A stretch of 64,000 nt of DNA, from assembly GCF_003864415.1 (NCBI RefSeq), contig NZ_BFFP01000003.1, forward strand, positions 1 through 64,000, given 5' to 3'. The notes under the pieces were generated by a model. That model worked only from the letters and a program-made list of their open reading frames with translations, did no database searches and had not been told where the DNA came from. Each line of letters starts with the position of its first letter. Within the stretch, counting starts at the first letter, position 1. A program made the position numbers and the translations under genes. Of this stretch, positions 1-9,332 are shown piece by piece. This DNA comes from Ligilactobacillus salitolerans (lineage in GTDB: Bacteria > Bacillota > Bacilli > Lactobacillales > Lactobacillaceae).

Positions 1-138
1 AAGTACATCCTCGCATCATAAGTATTCGTAGGTCAGTCAGACCTAAGCCACACCTAGCCCTACTCAGCTAGCAGGTCGACAGATCGATACAGCATGTGGT
101 TGGCACTCAAGATGATTATCTGGGCGGCAGTCTTTAAA

Positions 139-153
139 TGTAGTTGAACTACA
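139..153. repeat. 15-nt palindrome in otherwise featureless leader
   Basis: TGTAGTTGAACTACA is a perfect 7+1+7 palindrome. It could be an operator or chance. I see no gene, tRNA or terminator in the rest of positions 1-262. Confidence 0.3.
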
Positions 154-295
154 GAGGTGAAAAACCTATACCAGTTGACCAAAGCCAATGACAATTAGAG
201 GTTATCATGTAGTGTCCAACAAAGAAAGTAACAACAGTCACTAAAACTTGGTTTAAAAACCAATGTTTAATCTTATAATACGAGAGGTGAAAATC

Positions 296-535
296 ATGAA
301 AAAAGCAACCGGTAAAATGTCAAAACGATCGAGCCTGATAATGTGGGCTGTAATTGTGATCGCTGCCAGCATTGTGGCTACGATTTTCCCGAATGCCATT
401 GTTCAAACGGCTTCGACGATCATTGCTTTGTACGCTCTGTATAAAACAGTTGGGGTTCCCAAGTCATACTATCGTCGGATCGAACGAAACAAAGAGGCAC
501 ATCAAAAATATAAACAGGAACGTCAAGAAAACTAA
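296..535 (+). CDS. Small two-helix membrane protein, unknown function
   Basis: A 79-residue protein of a kind I do not recognise. An upstream in-frame ATG at 263 exists, but GAGAGGTG at 282-289 sits just before the ATG at 296, so I start there. A basic N-terminus (KKATGKMSKRS) is followed by two hydrophobic stretches, about residues 14-32 and 34-48, and then a highly charged tail rich in Lys, Glu, Arg and Gln. It is probably a small inner-membrane protein with a cytosolic tail. It is monocistronic and followed by its own terminator, so it is not part of the lac operon downstream. Confidence 0.6.
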   Translation: MKKATGKMSKRSSLIMWAVIVIAASIVATIFPNAIVQTASTIIALYALYKTVGVPKSYYRRIERNKEAHQKYKQERQEN

Positions 536-596
536 TTATCGGGCAATGCATTTTCCCTGATTTTTCACGATATTGGTTCATGTTAATGACTGGTGA

Positions 597-629
597 GGCG
601 CTGCAGACTTGAGTTGCAGTGCCTTTTTA
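597..629 (+). terminator. Rho-independent terminator after the small membrane gene
   Basis: GGCGCTGCA pairs with TGCAGTGCC (one G-T pair) around a 9-nt loop and is followed by a T run. It separates the small gene from the lac promoter region. Confidence 0.75.
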
Positions 630-643
630 TATAGTAGGTGCTA

Positions 644-660
644 GTTTTTGATAAAAAATG
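644..660 (+). promoter_or_regulatory. 17-nt motif shared with the lacT promoter (candidate LacR operator)
   Basis: GTTTTTGATAAAAAATG occurs here and identically at 7856-7872, upstream of lacT. It is followed by a TTTGTT-rich stretch. DeoR-family LacR proteins bind A/T-rich TTTGTTT-type sites, so a shared operator is plausible. Assignment to LacR is inference. Confidence 0.45.
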
Positions 661-802
661 TTTGTTGTTTTTATTAACAGATCACTGATAGCAGATTACT
701 AAAAGACGGTAATATCAAGCTTAAGGTGTGTTTTAGCTTAACTGTCTGGTTTGATAAAGGATAAATTAATCAAAATAAACAAACAAAATAAAACAAATAA
801 TG

Positions 803-831
803 TTGACTATACTGGTTTTATGTGCTAATTT
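803..831 (+). promoter_or_regulatory. Promoter of lacRABD
   Basis: TTGACT (803-808), a 17-nt spacer and TAATTT (826-831) with an extended TGC just before the -10. AACAAA repeats flank it on both sides (780-799 and 850-860). They resemble LacR half-sites and would allow autoregulation. Confidence 0.65.
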
Positions 832-883
832 AGACATGTAAATAACATTAACAAACAAAAACGACCATTAAGGAGTTGCGGCC

Positions 884-1684
884 ATGCTAAAAAGAGAACG
901 TCTCATGATGCTGCTTGATATGGTCAACCGAAATGGTATTGTCACCGTCAAAGACCTGATCGACCAGCTGGACGTCTCTGATATGACGATTCGTCGTGAT
1001 TTAGACGAACTGTCGGACAGCGGAAAACTGATCCGGATCCATGGCGGCGCTCAAAGTCTTGCAAGTAGTGATGCGACAGAACTATCCCACGTTGAGAAAA
1101 AAGAGATCCACTTAGAGCAAAAAGAAAGAATTGCTCAAAGAGCGGCAAAAATGATCAGTGCTGGCGATACGATCTATATCGGACCGGGGACAACTCAGGA
1201 ATTGATAGTTCAGTACGTTGATGATGTTGCCAATTTGAGAGTTGTTACGAATAGTTTGCCAGTCTTTGAAAGTTGGCAGTCCAAAAATGTTGACTTGATT
1301 TTAGTTGGCGGCACTTTCCGTGAACGCTCGGGTGCATTCATTGGCGGTTTGGCCAGTGATACATTGGGAGATCTGAAGTTTACCAAGTCTTTTGTGGGTG
1401 TTAATGGGATCCACAATGAGAGCATGATGACGGCTAATACTGAGGAAGGCAGCGCTCAAGCTGTTGCCACCAGTAATAGTATGAGCAAGATCGTTTTGGC
1501 TGACTGTTACAAGATCAATCGTGATGATTTTTATCAGTTTTACAACTTATATGATATGGACTATTTGATCACGAACGATGAGTTGAGCGGTGAAACGCTG
1601 GCTCATTACAGACAGTATACGAAGGTTGTATTGGCAGAGGATAAAACAAGCGGCAAATCGCCTAATAGCGGTTTGAAAGCTTGA
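884..1684 (+). CDS. lacR: Lactose phosphotransferase system repressor, DeoR family
   Basis: A 266-residue DeoR-family regulator. The N-terminal winged helix carries the family signature: ERLMMLLDMVNRNG, then VSDMTIRRDLDELSDSGKLIRIHGGA at about residues 30-56. The C-terminal part is the DeoR sensor domain (IGPGTTQE near residue 100; VNGIH; ADCYKIN). In lactose-PTS bacteria LacR represses the lac operon and responds to tagatose-6-phosphate. The start follows AAGGAG (870-875). It is the first gene of a unit continuing into lacA 54 nt downstream, so it probably autoregulates. The assignment rests on domain type plus the lacABD neighbours. Confidence 0.9.
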   Translation: MLKRERLMMLLDMVNRNGIVTVKDLIDQLDVSDMTIRRDLDELSDSGKLIRIHGGAQSLASSDATELSHVEKKEIHLEQKERIAQRAAKMISAGDTIYIGPGTTQELIVQYVDDVANLRVVTNSLPVFESWQSKNVDLILVGGTFRERSGAFIGGLASDTLGDLKFTKSFVGVNGIHNESMMTANTEEGSAQAVATSNSMSKIVLADCYKINRDDFYQFYNLYDMDYLITNDELSGETLAHYRQYTKVVLAEDKTSGKSPNSGLKA

Positions 1685-1738
1685 TAAAAATAAGTTTTAC
1701 CGTACTGGTAAAGTCAAAATTACAAAGGAGATTTTATA

Positions 1739-2167
1739 ATGAAAATTGCATTGGCATCTGACAAAGGCGGATTTGATTTAAAGGAATATATTAAGAACTA
1801 CCTGACAGGCAAGGATTACGAAGTTGTTGATCTGACAGAAGAACCAGCCGCTGATTTTGTTGATTCTTCTGTAGCTGTTGCCCATGCTGTTTTAGAGGGC
1901 AAAGCAGACCGCGGGATCATGTTTGATGAATTTGGTGCCGGCTCAGCAATGGCTTCCAACAAGATCCACGGCATGGTTACAGCTAATGTCGCTGAAGAAA
2001 ATACTTCACACATGACAACAGAACACAATGGTGCCAAAGCGATCGCGATCGGTGCTGGTATTGTTGGGCCAAAGAAGGCTGAATCATTAGTTGATGAATA
2101 TCTCGGTGTTAACTACGCTGGCGGTCGTCATCAGATCCGTTTGGATATGCTGGAGAAATTATCTTAA
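1739..2167 (+). CDS. lacA: Galactose-6-phosphate isomerase subunit LacA
   Basis: A 142-residue RpiB/LacA/LacB-fold protein, the usual size for LacA. With LacB it converts galactose-6-phosphate to tagatose-6-phosphate. It begins MKIALASDKGGFDLKEYIKNYL, the family's nucleotide-like fold start, and holds the FGAGSAMASNKIHGM loop where RpiB enzymes bind phosphate. AAGGAGA precedes the ATG with good spacing. It is immediately followed by lacB, as expected for an obligate heteromer. A 6-bp hairpin (1696-1712) lies between lacR and lacA, but it is short and has no T run. Confidence 0.93.
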   Translation: MKIALASDKGGFDLKEYIKNYLTGKDYEVVDLTEEPAADFVDSSVAVAHAVLEGKADRGIMFDEFGAGSAMASNKIHGMVTANVAEENTSHMTTEHNGAKAIAIGAGIVGPKKAESLVDEYLGVNYAGGRHQIRLDMLEKLS

Positions 2168-2220
2168 TTTATAAGCGGCTTAAACTGAATTAAAAACGTC
2201 AACTTCAAGGAGGAAGAAAA

Positions 2221-2739
2221 ATGATTATCGCTTTAGGAAATGATCATATTGTTACAGATACAAAAATTCAAATCTCAGATTATTTAAAGGCTCAAGGCCA
2301 TGAAGTGATCGATGTCGGGACTTATGACAACACCAGGACCCATTACCCGATTTACGGATTAAAAGTTGCTGATTTAGTGCGCGATGGTAAAGCAGATCTG
2401 GGTGTTGTTTTGTGTGGGACTGGCGTTGGAATCTCAACTGCTGCAGACAAAAATACCGGGATCCGGGCAGCTTTAGTGAACGATGTGACAACAGCTAAGT
2501 ATGCTAAACAAGAATTAAACGCAAATGTGATCGGCTTTGGCGGGGCAGTTGTGGGCGAACATTTAGCCGAAGAGATCGTGCATACCTTCTTGACCACTGA
2601 ATACAAAGAAACTCCAGAAAACAAGAAATTGATTGAAAAAATCGATGCTGTTGAAAAGGACAACCCCGATCAACATGATAACCCGCACTTCTATGACGAT
2701 GAAATGAAACTGTGGAACGAAGGCTATTACCACGATTAA
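2221..2739 (+). CDS. lacB: Galactose-6-phosphate isomerase subunit LacB
   Basis: A 172-residue partner of LacA, matching the typical length of about 171. It shows [10 protein letters not shown] at the N-terminus, the catalytic-type LCGTGVGIS loop (cysteine near residue 65) and the LacB-specific C-terminal extension ending in the [20 protein letters not shown] stretch. AGGAGG precedes the ATG. It lies between lacA and lacD in the same orientation and is clearly co-transcribed. In most lac operons lacC follows here; in this window lacD follows directly. Confidence 0.95.
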   Translation: MIIALGNDHIVTDTKIQISDYLKAQGHEVIDVGTYDNTRTHYPIYGLKVADLVRDGKADLGVVLCGTGVGISTAADKNTGIRAALVNDVTTAKYAKQELNANVIGFGGAVVGEHLAEEIVHTFLTTEYKETPENKKLIEKIDAVEKDNPDQHDNPHFYDDEMKLWNEGYYHD

Positions 2740-2788
2740 GCTTGTGCGTGAGACTAATAATCAATTATAAAGAGGAGAACAAAAAAGT

Positions 2789-3769
2789 ATGTCCAACAAA
2801 ATTGAAGCATTAAAACGCATGTCCAACAAAGACGGAGTGATTGCTGCTTTAGCGATCGACCAACGCGGTTCTTTAAAGAAAATGTTAGCTTCCGCTGCCA
2901 ATAAGCCAGCGAACGAAGAAGATATCGTTGAATTTAAGAAGGCTATTTCTTCCGAATTGACCAAATACGCTTCTGCTATCTTGCTCGATCCAGAATATGG
3001 TTTGCCAGCTGCCGCAGAACGTGATGCAGATTGTGGTCTGTTGACTGCCTATGAAAAGACAGGTTATGACACAACGGCTCCTGGCCGCATGCCAGACTTG
3101 CTGGCTGACTGGTCTGTTAAGCGCCTGAAAGAAGCCGGTGCCGATTCGATCAAATTCATGCTTTACTATGATGTAGATGAAGGCGAAGAGATCAATCGTA
3201 AAAAACAAGCCTTTGTTGAACGGATCGGTGACGAATGCTTGGCAGAAGACATGCCATTCTTCTTGGAATTGATGTCCTACGATGCCAATATCGATGATAC
3301 TAAGAGTGCAGAATACGCTAAGGTTAAGCCGCACAAAGTCAACGCGATGGTCACAGAATTTGCCAAAGAACGTTACAACGTTGATGTTTTGAAGGTTGAA
3401 GTTCCTGTTAATATGGACTTTGTTGCAGGCTATAACGGCGACAATGAAGTGGTTTACAGCAAGGACGAGGCTTTGAACTTCTTCAAGGAACAAGACAAAG
3501 CAACAGCCGGCGTACCATTTATCTTCTTGAGTGCCGGTGTATCCGCAGAGCTGTTCCAAGAAACCTTGAAATTTGCACATGAAGCCGGCTCAAGCTTTAA
3601 CGGCGTTCTTTGCGGCCGTGCTACATGGCGTCATTCGATCGAACCATTTGCTAAAGACGGCGAAGAAGCTGGCCGCGAATGGATGCGGACAACAGGGCGC
3701 AAGAATATCGAAGACTTAAACGAAGTCTTGGCTGTCACAGCCTCCTCATGGGAAAGCAAAGTAAAATAA
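2789..3769 (+). CDS. lacD: Tagatose 1,6-bisphosphate aldolase
   Basis: A 326-residue class I aldolase of the LacD family. It cleaves tagatose-1,6-bisphosphate to dihydroxyacetone phosphate and glyceraldehyde-3-phosphate. LKVEVPVN (Lys202) matches the Schiff-base lysine region, and [12 protein letters not shown] at the N-terminus and [13 protein letters not shown] near residue 250 are typical. The kinase that makes its substrate (LacC) is not encoded in the window, so another kinase (a 1-phosphofructokinase-like enzyme or a distant lacC) must supply it. It ends the first lac unit and is followed by a strong terminator. Confidence 0.95.
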   Translation: MSNKIEALKRMSNKDGVIAALAIDQRGSLKKMLASAANKPANEEDIVEFKKAISSELTKYASAILLDPEYGLPAAAERDADCGLLTAYEKTGYDTTAPGRMPDLLADWSVKRLKEAGADSIKFMLYYDVDEGEEINRKKQAFVERIGDECLAEDMPFFLELMSYDANIDDTKSAEYAKVKPHKVNAMVTEFAKERYNVDVLKVEVPVNMDFVAGYNGDNEVVYSKDEALNFFKEQDKATAGVPFIFLSAGVSAELFQETLKFAHEAGSSFNGVLCGRATWRHSIEPFAKDGEEAGREWMRTTGRKNIEDLNEVLAVTASSWESKVK

Positions 3770-3798
3770 GTTTAGTTCGCTTCCCAGATTCAAAAAAG

Positions 3799-3841
3799 CG
3801 CCACCAAATTTTCTTGTTCTTTGAAAATTTGGTGGCGTTTT
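3799..3841 (+). terminator. Strong rho-independent terminator of lacRABD
   Basis: A 15-bp perfect stem (3799-3813 with 3823-3837) around a 9-nt loop, followed by TTTTG. Confidence 0.92.
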
Positions 3842-4034
3842 GTTAGTTATTAAGGCAAACAAGCAGCCGATCGGTCGACGTTTGGAACAAAGATCGAGGA
3901 AGTTTGTTCCAAAGGGAAAAAGTTTGGCACAAAGTCTGGCAAACATCCAACCAACCTGATCAAACTTCAATCGATTTGTGACCAGCCCTGTAGTCAATTA
4001 GAGTCAAGTCGTTGGATATTTGGATAGAAGCACG
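3842..4034. other. Non-coding gap with an 11-bp inverted repeat
   Basis: No gene found. TTTGGAACAAA (3881-3891) and TTTGTTCCAAA (3903-3913) form a perfect inverted repeat with an 11-nt loop and no T run. Confidence 0.4.
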
Positions 4035-4035
4035 A

Positions 4036-4079
4036 AAAAAGGTTTGAACCGCTGAAAAAAGAACAGTTCAAACCTTTTT
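4036..4079 (-). terminator. Bidirectional terminator closing mleS-mleP
   Basis: AAAAAGGTTTGAAC (4036-4049) pairs with its complement at 4066-4079. A/T tracts on both sides let it serve both strands. Confidence 0.85.
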
Positions 4080-4089
4080 ATGGTGAAAT

Positions 4090-5058
4090 CTAGATAAATT
4101 GCAGGATCGTCATCAACACTGGAACAACAACGATGAATAACACAGTACTCATGACCACGACATCAGTGGCGTATTTGACATCGCTATGAGATTCGTTGGC
4201 TAAGATCGGTAAAACTGCCAGCATGGGAGTAGCTGATTGAACTACCAGAGTTTGACTCATGAGACTAGGCATAGTGAAACCTGCACCGGCACCAATTTTG
4301 ATCAAGATGATCAGTACGAGCGGTGAAAGGATGAAGCGGCCGATCAGTGCTAAAACTGAGTCGCGTTCAAAGTGAAAGTTCTTTAGTCCCGCGTTATACA
4401 AAACGATCCCAATGTAAATCAAGGAGAGCGGGGTTACTAAAGAACCGACATAGTTTAGAGTCTGACCTAAGAAGTTCGGAACGGGGATGCCAAGCAGCAT
4501 CCAAACGATGGCTACGATAAATCCGACCAGTGGCATGGGCAGGATCTTTTTCCAATTAATTTTGCGCTGTTTTTGGGCCGACTTATCAATGGTCGGATCG
4601 TCATTTTGAATCAAAAAGACCCCGAAAGCCCAGGTAGAAACCGTATTGACGATATAGTAAACCAGAAAGTACGACATGGCTTTATCGCCAAAGAGTGCCA
4701 TATTCAAAGGCATCCCAATGAAAATCGTATTGGCATTCACGAAGGCGTTAATAAAGATCCCCCGGCGGCCGCGCTTGATCTTGAAGACTTTGACCATCGT
4801 CCAGGCAATCAGATAGCCGATCACGACACCAATTACAGGAAAGACTAATTCCTGTGAGAGACCAATTAAGCTTGAGCGAGTCAGATTTTTCATCACGGCG
4901 GTGAAGATCGAAGCCGGCAAAGCGATTTTGGTAATGAGGGAAGAAATTTCACCGCCAAAGGAATCACCGAACCAGTGGTACTTTTTGAGCAAATAACCCA
5001 GTGCCATGATCAACACGATCACAACAACACTAGAGACAGAGGTTAGAAATACAGACAT
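4090..5058 (-). CDS. mleP: AEC-family (auxin efflux carrier type) malate permease
   Basis: A 322-residue hydrophobic protein with about ten transmembrane helices in two halves, typical of the auxin-efflux-carrier fold used for malate/lactate exchange in lactic acid bacteria. GYLLKKYHWFG near the N-terminus and the PASIFTAVMKN segment fit the family. It begins 42 nt after the malolactic enzyme on the same strand, with AAGGAAGG before the ATG, so the two are an operon. Malate uptake linked to malolactic conversion is inferred from this pairing; specificity is not visible in the sequence. Confidence 0.8.
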   Translation of the reverse strand: MSVFLTSVSSVVVIVLIMALGYLLKKYHWFGDSFGGEISSLITKIALPASIFTAVMKNLTRSSLIGLSQELVFPVIGVVIGYLIAWTMVKVFKIKRGRRGIFINAFVNANTIFIGMPLNMALFGDKAMSYFLVYYIVNTVSTWAFGVFLIQNDDPTIDKSAQKQRKINWKKILPMPLVGFIVAIVWMLLGIPVPNFLGQTLNYVGSLVTPLSLIYIGIVLYNAGLKNFHFERDSVLALIGRFILSPLVLIILIKIGAGAGFTMPSLMSQTLVVQSATPMLAVLPILANESHSDVKYATDVVVMSTVLFIVVVPVLMTILQFI

Positions 5059-5100
5059 GAGATGTGGACCTTCCTTTTTTAAGCAATTTTATGGTAAAAA

Positions 5101-6729
5101 CTATTTGTACTCTGGGACCCATTTAGCAGCCTTGACTGCTTTTTTAGCATCCGTGATGCCTGGTTTAGCTAAGCCCTGGTCAATAGCACTTTGTGCAACG
5201 ACTTCAGCTACAGTGATGGAAAATGCCGCTAATTTGGAAACAGGAGGTAAGACAGCTGCTCCTGGCTGAGTCGAATCAACGATCCCGCCTAAGGCATGGC
5301 TGGCCTGGGCCAACATCTTTTCGTTGATGACTCTGGCACCGACAGCCATTGCTCCAAAGCCGACGCCCGGGTAAACTAAGGCGTTATTAGCCTGACCGAT
5401 GTCATAACTCACACCGTTATATTCCACTGATCCAGCGGGGATCCCTGTTGCGACTAATGCTTGTCCTTTGGTCCAATTAAGCAGGTCTTGCGCCTTGGCT
5501 TCTGCCAATTTTGTCGGATTGGACAATGGAAAAATGATTGGACGAGGAGTATGTGCGGCCATTTCCTGCACGACTTCCTTGGTAAATGCGCCTGGTTGAG
5601 TCGAAGTTCCGATCATGACGGTTGGATGGACCGCTTGAACGACTGCGAATAAATCTGTCAAATTAGCAGAATCAGCAAATTCAGTCCGAGAACGCGTAAA
5701 TTTTTTCTGTCCAGGTGTTAAAGCGGGTGTGTCATCGAAAAGCAGTCCCTGTTTATCTACCAAGTAAAAGTGCTTCTTGGCTTCTGCTGGCGACAGACCT
5801 TCACGAATCAATTCGTCGTACAGCATTGAAGCGATCCCGACCCCAGCCGTTCCGGCACCAAAGGTTAAGAATTTTTGGTCGGTGATTTTTTCGCCAGAGA
5901 TATTTAAAGCGCCTAAAACACCAGCCAGAGAAATGATGCCTGTTCCTTGGATATCATCATTGAAAATTAATTTCTGATCTTGATACTTTTCTAAGAGAAC
6001 TGCGGCATTATCGCGGCCAAAATCTTCAAAATGCAAGAGTGCTTCAGGGAAGAGGCCGCTGGCAGCGGACACGAACTGTTCGACAAAATCTAAGTAGGTT
6101 TGTCCTTGAACCCGCGCGTGCCGGTTGCCGAGGTATTCCGGGTCGTCTAGCAGCTGCTGGTTGTCAGTTCCTACGTCCAAAACAACCGGGAGAACTTGTG
6201 CCGGGTCAACCCCGGCTGCGGCAGTGTAAACCATCAGCTTGCCAACGGCGATGTCGACACCATTGACACCCCAGTCGCCGATCCCTAAGATCCCCTGTGA
6301 ATCTGTCACAACAACAAGGCGAATGTCACGCCCTCCGGCAGCATTTGCCAGAGATTCTTTGACATGCTCAGGATCATCGATCGACAAGAAGGCAGCTGCT
6401 TGAGGATCGGTGAATAATTGTCCGTATTGTTCGATCGAGTCCGCGATCGTTGGATCATAAACAACCGGCATAAATTCGGTGATATGCTGATCCATCAGCG
6501 CGAAGAAAAGTGTCCGGTTGGTATTAAAGATATTCATTAAAAACAGGCGTTGTTCCAGCGCAGAATCCTTGCTTTTGAACTGGTTGTAAGCTTGTTTGAC
6601 TTGCTCGGACAAAGTTTGGACTCGAGGAGGCAGAGTGCCGATCAAGTTATATGTCTTTCTTTCATCTGCGGTAAAGGCAGTCCCTTTGTTCTTAAAGGGA
6701 TCATTTAAGATACTTTGTACATTATTCAT
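5101..6729 (-). CDS. mleS: Malolactic enzyme
   Basis: A 542-residue malic/malolactic enzyme that decarboxylates L-malate to L-lactate using NAD and Mn. An in-frame ATG at 6744 overlaps the GGAGG ribosome site, so the start is the ATG at 6729. Signatures: [10 protein letters not shown] and [10 protein letters not shown] near the N-terminus, [59 protein letters not shown] and the nucleotide-binding [10 protein letters not shown]. The stretch around [14 protein letters not shown] is closer to malolactic enzymes than to ordinary malic enzymes. The mleP permease and divergent LysR gene support the call. Confidence 0.88.
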   Translation of the reverse strand: MNNVQSILNDPFKNKGTAFTADERKTYNLIGTLPPRVQTLSEQVKQAYNQFKSKDSALEQRLFLMNIFNTNRTLFFALMDQHITEFMPVVYDPTIADSIEQYGQLFTDPQAAAFLSIDDPEHVKESLANAAGGRDIRLVVVTDSQGILGIGDWGVNGVDIAVGKLMVYTAAAGVDPAQVLPVVLDVGTDNQQLLDDPEYLGNRHARVQGQTYLDFVEQFVSAASGLFPEALLHFEDFGRDNAAVLLEKYQDQKLIFNDDIQGTGIISLAGVLGALNISGEKITDQKFLTFGAGTAGVGIASMLYDELIREGLSPAEAKKHFYLVDKQGLLFDDTPALTPGQKKFTRSRTEFADSANLTDLFAVVQAVHPTVMIGTSTQPGAFTKEVVQEMAAHTPRPIIFPLSNPTKLAEAKAQDLLNWTKGQALVATGIPAGSVEYNGVSYDIGQANNALVYPGVGFGAMAVGARVINEKMLAQASHALGGIVDSTQPGAAVLPPVSKLAAFSITVAEVVAQSAIDQGLAKPGITDAKKAVKAAKWVPEYK

Positions 6730-6809
6730 AGATAGAACCTCCATTGAATGAAAAAGCGAGTTAGCTAACCGCCTTGCTAAATAAATTAATATTCGTTAAA
6801 ACGTGTTTC

Positions 6810-6839
6810 AGTATAGTCGTGTGTTAAAATGATAGTCAA
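6810..6839 (-). promoter_or_regulatory. Promoter of mleS-mleP
   Basis: On the minus strand, TTGACT (6839-6834), an 18-nt spacer and TATACT (6815-6810). It lies in the mleR-mleS divergent gap, where a LysR protein would bind; no LysR box was assigned. Confidence 0.6.
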
Positions 6840-6903
6840 ACCTTAAGCTTCGTATAAACATTAATAATATGAGCAGTGTAAAAGCTGATTTGGAGGGCTT
6901 TAG

Positions 6904-7782
6904 ATGAATATTAAAGATTTAGAATATTTTAAAATGGTTTTTATTGAAAAAAGTTTTTCGCAAGCAGCGTTGCAAATGCATGTCTCACAGCCCACGATCA
7001 CGCAGGCGATCAAACGATTGGAGGAAGAATTTGAAAGTGAGCTTTTTATCCGGAATCACTCTCACCAAGAATTGCAGCCGACCAGAGCTGGTAGACAGCT
7101 CTTGGTCCATGTGGAGCAGGTTTTACTAGAATTAAAGCTGGCCAGAAAGGAATTGAAACAGTTAGAATTTGGCAAGGTCCGAGTTGGCTTACCGCCGATT
7201 ATTGGCAATTATTATTTGCCGCAGATTTTTCCGGCCTTATTTCGCAGCGAATTGATCAATAAATTTGAAACGACAGAAGCCGGTTCTGCCGATTTACGCA
7301 AACAGCTGATCCATGGGGACTTAGATATTGCGCTGCTCGGTTCTTTGTCACCGATCAGTGATCAGGGCCTGAAAGTTGATCTGTTCGCGCAATCAAGGTT
7401 TAAAATTGTAGTCTCTGAGAAAAGCCCCTTAGCCCAAAAAGATACGGTTAAGTTTGCTGATTTGCAAAATGAGAATTTTATCGTTTTAGATAAAGGCTTT
7501 GTCCATCAAAAGGCCCTCAAGCAGATCAGCCAGCAAGTTCATATGCGGCCAAAGATCATTTATTCGACGTCGGACATGCATATTTTAAAGGCGCTGGTTG
7601 CTGAAGGTCTGGGGATCGGGTTCTTAACAGAGTCGGCAATTGCGGCAACGGACCGGATCCATTCTTTGAGCTTGGAAGATGAAGAACAGCCGATCTTTTA
7701 CATGTCAACGGCATACCGGCAAAGCAAACTTTTGTCTGCTGATGAACAGAGTATCCTAGAGCTTTTGCAAAAGGAATTGTGA
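6904..7782 (+). CDS. mleR: LysR-family activator of the malolactic operon
   Basis: A 292-residue LysR-type regulator. The N-terminal helix-turn-helix reads SFSQAALQMHVSQPTITQAIKRLEEEFESELFIR (about residues 16-50). The rest is the periplasmic-binding-protein-like effector domain (VGLPPIIGNYYLPQIFPAL near 95; GLGIGFLTESAI near 240). GGAGGG precedes the ATG. Its position, divergent from mleS, is the classic arrangement in which MleR activates mleSP with malate as inducer. The regulatory link is inferred from the layout. Confidence 0.85.
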   Translation: MNIKDLEYFKMVFIEKSFSQAALQMHVSQPTITQAIKRLEEEFESELFIRNHSHQELQPTRAGRQLLVHVEQVLLELKLARKELKQLEFGKVRVGLPPIIGNYYLPQIFPALFRSELINKFETTEAGSADLRKQLIHGDLDIALLGSLSPISDQGLKVDLFAQSRFKIVVSEKSPLAQKDTVKFADLQNENFIVLDKGFVHQKALKQISQQVHMRPKIIYSTSDMHILKALVAEGLGIGFLTESAIAATDRIHSLSLEDEEQPIFYMSTAYRQSKLLSADEQSILELLQKEL

Positions 7783-7855
7783 AAAATGGGCTGCACCAAG
7801 ATAGTCAGCTAACGGCAAGAGTAGCGATGGAAGAACTTTTTGTTTGTGAATGTTT

Positions 7856-7872
7856 GTTTTTGATAAAAAATG
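7856..7872 (+). promoter_or_regulatory. Second copy of the 17-nt lac motif
   Basis: Identical to 644-660. It lies 22 nt upstream of the -35 box of lacT, which supports a shared regulator of the two lac units. Confidence 0.45.
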
Positions 7873-7885
7873 ATATTTTTACGTA

Positions 7886-7899
7886 AAAAACCGTTTACA
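7886..7899 (+). promoter_or_regulatory. Candidate cre site overlapping the lacT -35
   Basis: AAAAACCGTTTACA matches the consensus TGWAANCGNTNWCA at 12 of 14 positions. CcpA bound here would block the promoter, giving glucose repression of lacTFGE. Confidence 0.55.
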
Positions 7900-7922
7900 A
7901 AACTAAGAAAGCGGTTTATACT
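7894..7922 (+). promoter_or_regulatory. Promoter of lacTFGE
   Basis: TTTACA (7894-7899), a 17-nt spacer, TATACT (7917-7922). Confidence 0.75.
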
Positions 7923-7940
7923 TGGTGATGGATATGAAAT

Positions 7941-8024
7941 GGATTGTTACTATTAGATTAGGCATGACCATAAGACAACCGGTAGTTGAACACGACTGCC
8001 TGCTAGTTCTTATGGCCTTTTTTT
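7941..8024 (+). promoter_or_regulatory. LacT antiterminator target (RAT) overlapping a terminator
   Basis: A 29-nt RAT at 7941-7969, beginning GGATTGTTACTATTAG, matches BglG/SacY-type targets. Its 3' end overlaps a terminator stem (CCATAAGA with TCTTATGG) followed by a T run at 8018-8024. LacT binding would prevent terminator folding. A second copy precedes lacE. Confidence 0.88.
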
Positions 8025-8054
8025 ATCTAAAAAGGGTCAAAGGAGGAAACTTTC

Positions 8055-8945
8055 TTGCTAGGAATTATCCAAGTACTAAATAACAACTGTGCAATCGTAG
8101 ACTTGGGTCAAGGCCGCCAAGCATTAGTTAAGGGAAGAGGGGTTGCATACCAGAAACGAAAAGGCGACTCGCTTGATCCCGAGCGAATTGAAAAAGTAAT
8201 GTACCTGGCGACCAAGGAATCGCAACAGAACTTAGCATTTTTGTTAAAGGATATTCCGATCAATATTGTAACGACAACCTACGAAATCGTGGATAATGCC
8301 AAAAGCAAATATCACTATCAAGTGGCCGATTTCGTTTACGTTACTTTAGCAGATCATATCAATGGGATGTATAAGCATCTGCAAAGCAACACTTACCAGA
8401 AGACGCCGGTCCCAGATATGCAAGAACAGTACCCGACCGAGTATCAAATCGCTGCGGAAGGCTTAAGGATCATCAATTCAAATTTGAAGGTCTATTTTCC
8501 AAAAGACGAGATCAAAAGTATCGCACTTCACTTTATTAACGGCCGGAGTGAAGGCGACGACGATGATGCAGTCTCAGAAAATGAGAGTTCGCAGCTCACC
8601 ACTGATTTGAACGATTTGGTCCAGAGCATTTTGCAAAAAAACATGGTGCTCAGAAATGGTTCAAACCAGAACTTTTATGACAGATTGATGATCCACCTTG
8701 GCTATCTTGCTGACCGTTTAGCTCGGCATGAACCAGCCAATGAGAGGGCGATCATCAAGATCGAGGAAGAAATGCGCCAGTCTTATCCGCATTCTTATGA
8801 GATCGCGCATGAAATTTATAGTGCAATCTGCCAGGAACTCGATGCTGACCTTGGTATCAATGAAGAGCTATATTTACTGATCCACATTCAACGGATCATT
8901 GATGAAAAAGAACATGAGAGCGATTTGAAGGCTGAAAGATACTAA
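8055..8945 (+). CDS. lacT: Transcription antiterminator LacT, BglG family
   Basis: A 296-residue antiterminator. An RNA-binding CAT domain occupies about residues 1-58 and two PTS-regulation domains follow: PRD1 with His101 in ADHINGMY and ALHFING, PRD2 with LMIHLGYLADRLAR and LLIHIQRI. Phosphorylation of PRD histidines by HPr and EIIB-Lac normally controls RNA binding. It starts at TTG (8055) after AGGAGG; no better start exists. The two RAT sequences at 7941 and 10945 are its evident targets, so it controls its own operon and lacE separately. Confidence 0.93.
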   Translation: MLGIIQVLNNNCAIVDLGQGRQALVKGRGVAYQKRKGDSLDPERIEKVMYLATKESQQNLAFLLKDIPINIVTTTYEIVDNAKSKYHYQVADFVYVTLADHINGMYKHLQSNTYQKTPVPDMQEQYPTEYQIAAEGLRIINSNLKVYFPKDEIKSIALHFINGRSEGDDDDAVSENESSQLTTDLNDLVQSILQKNMVLRNGSNQNFYDRLMIHLGYLADRLARHEPANERAIIKIEEEMRQSYPHSYEIAHEIYSAICQELDADLGINEELYLLIHIQRIIDEKEHESDLKAERY

Positions 8946-8978
8946 AGTCAGCTAATTGATAAACGGAGGAAATTACTA

Positions 8979-9329
8979 ATGGCTACAAAAAATGATATTT
9001 CAATGGTAGGTTTCGCAATTGTTGCCTACGCAGGCGATGCCAAATCAGATTTGATCGAAGCTTTGAATCAGGCGCGTGAAGGCAACTTTGCTAAAGCACG
9101 TGAATTAGTGGAGTCGGCTAACAAGAACATTATAGAAGCTCACAATGAACAAACCAGTCTGTTGACTCAAGAAGCAGGCGGGGCTGAGATGGACGTGACC
9201 TTCATTATGGTCCATGGGCAAGATACCTTGATGACCACAATGATGTTCAAAGATCAAGTTGAGTATTTCATCAATGAATACGAAAGGATCGCGAAAATCG
9301 AAGAACGTTTAGATAAGGCAGGTCTTTAA
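8979..9329 (+). CDS. lacF: Lactose PTS EIIA component
   Basis: A 116-residue all-helical PTS EIIA of the lactose/cellobiose family. FIMVHGQDTLMT contains the phosphorylated histidine (His79) and the conserved metal-binding aspartate three residues later (Asp82). It accepts phosphate from HPr and passes it to the EIIB domain of LacE. GGAGG precedes the ATG. lacG follows after 3 nt, so the pair is translationally close. Confidence 0.95.
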   Translation: MATKNDISMVGFAIVAYAGDAKSDLIEALNQAREGNFAKARELVESANKNIIEAHNEQTSLLTQEAGGAEMDVTFIMVHGQDTLMTTMMFKDQVEYFINEYERIAKIEERLDKAGL

Positions 9330-9332
9330 TTT

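Noticed and set aside
1696-1712. Terminator between lacR and lacA
   Set aside because: Only a 6-bp stem with no T tract; lacR and lacA are more likely co-transcribed.
2885-3580. 231-codon minus-strand frame inside lacD
   Set aside because: Antisense shadow of a well-recognised aldolase gene; no ribosome site or recognisable motif.
6730-6744. Malolactic enzyme start at ATG 6744
   Set aside because: That ATG overlaps the GGAGG ribosome site used by the ATG at 6729.
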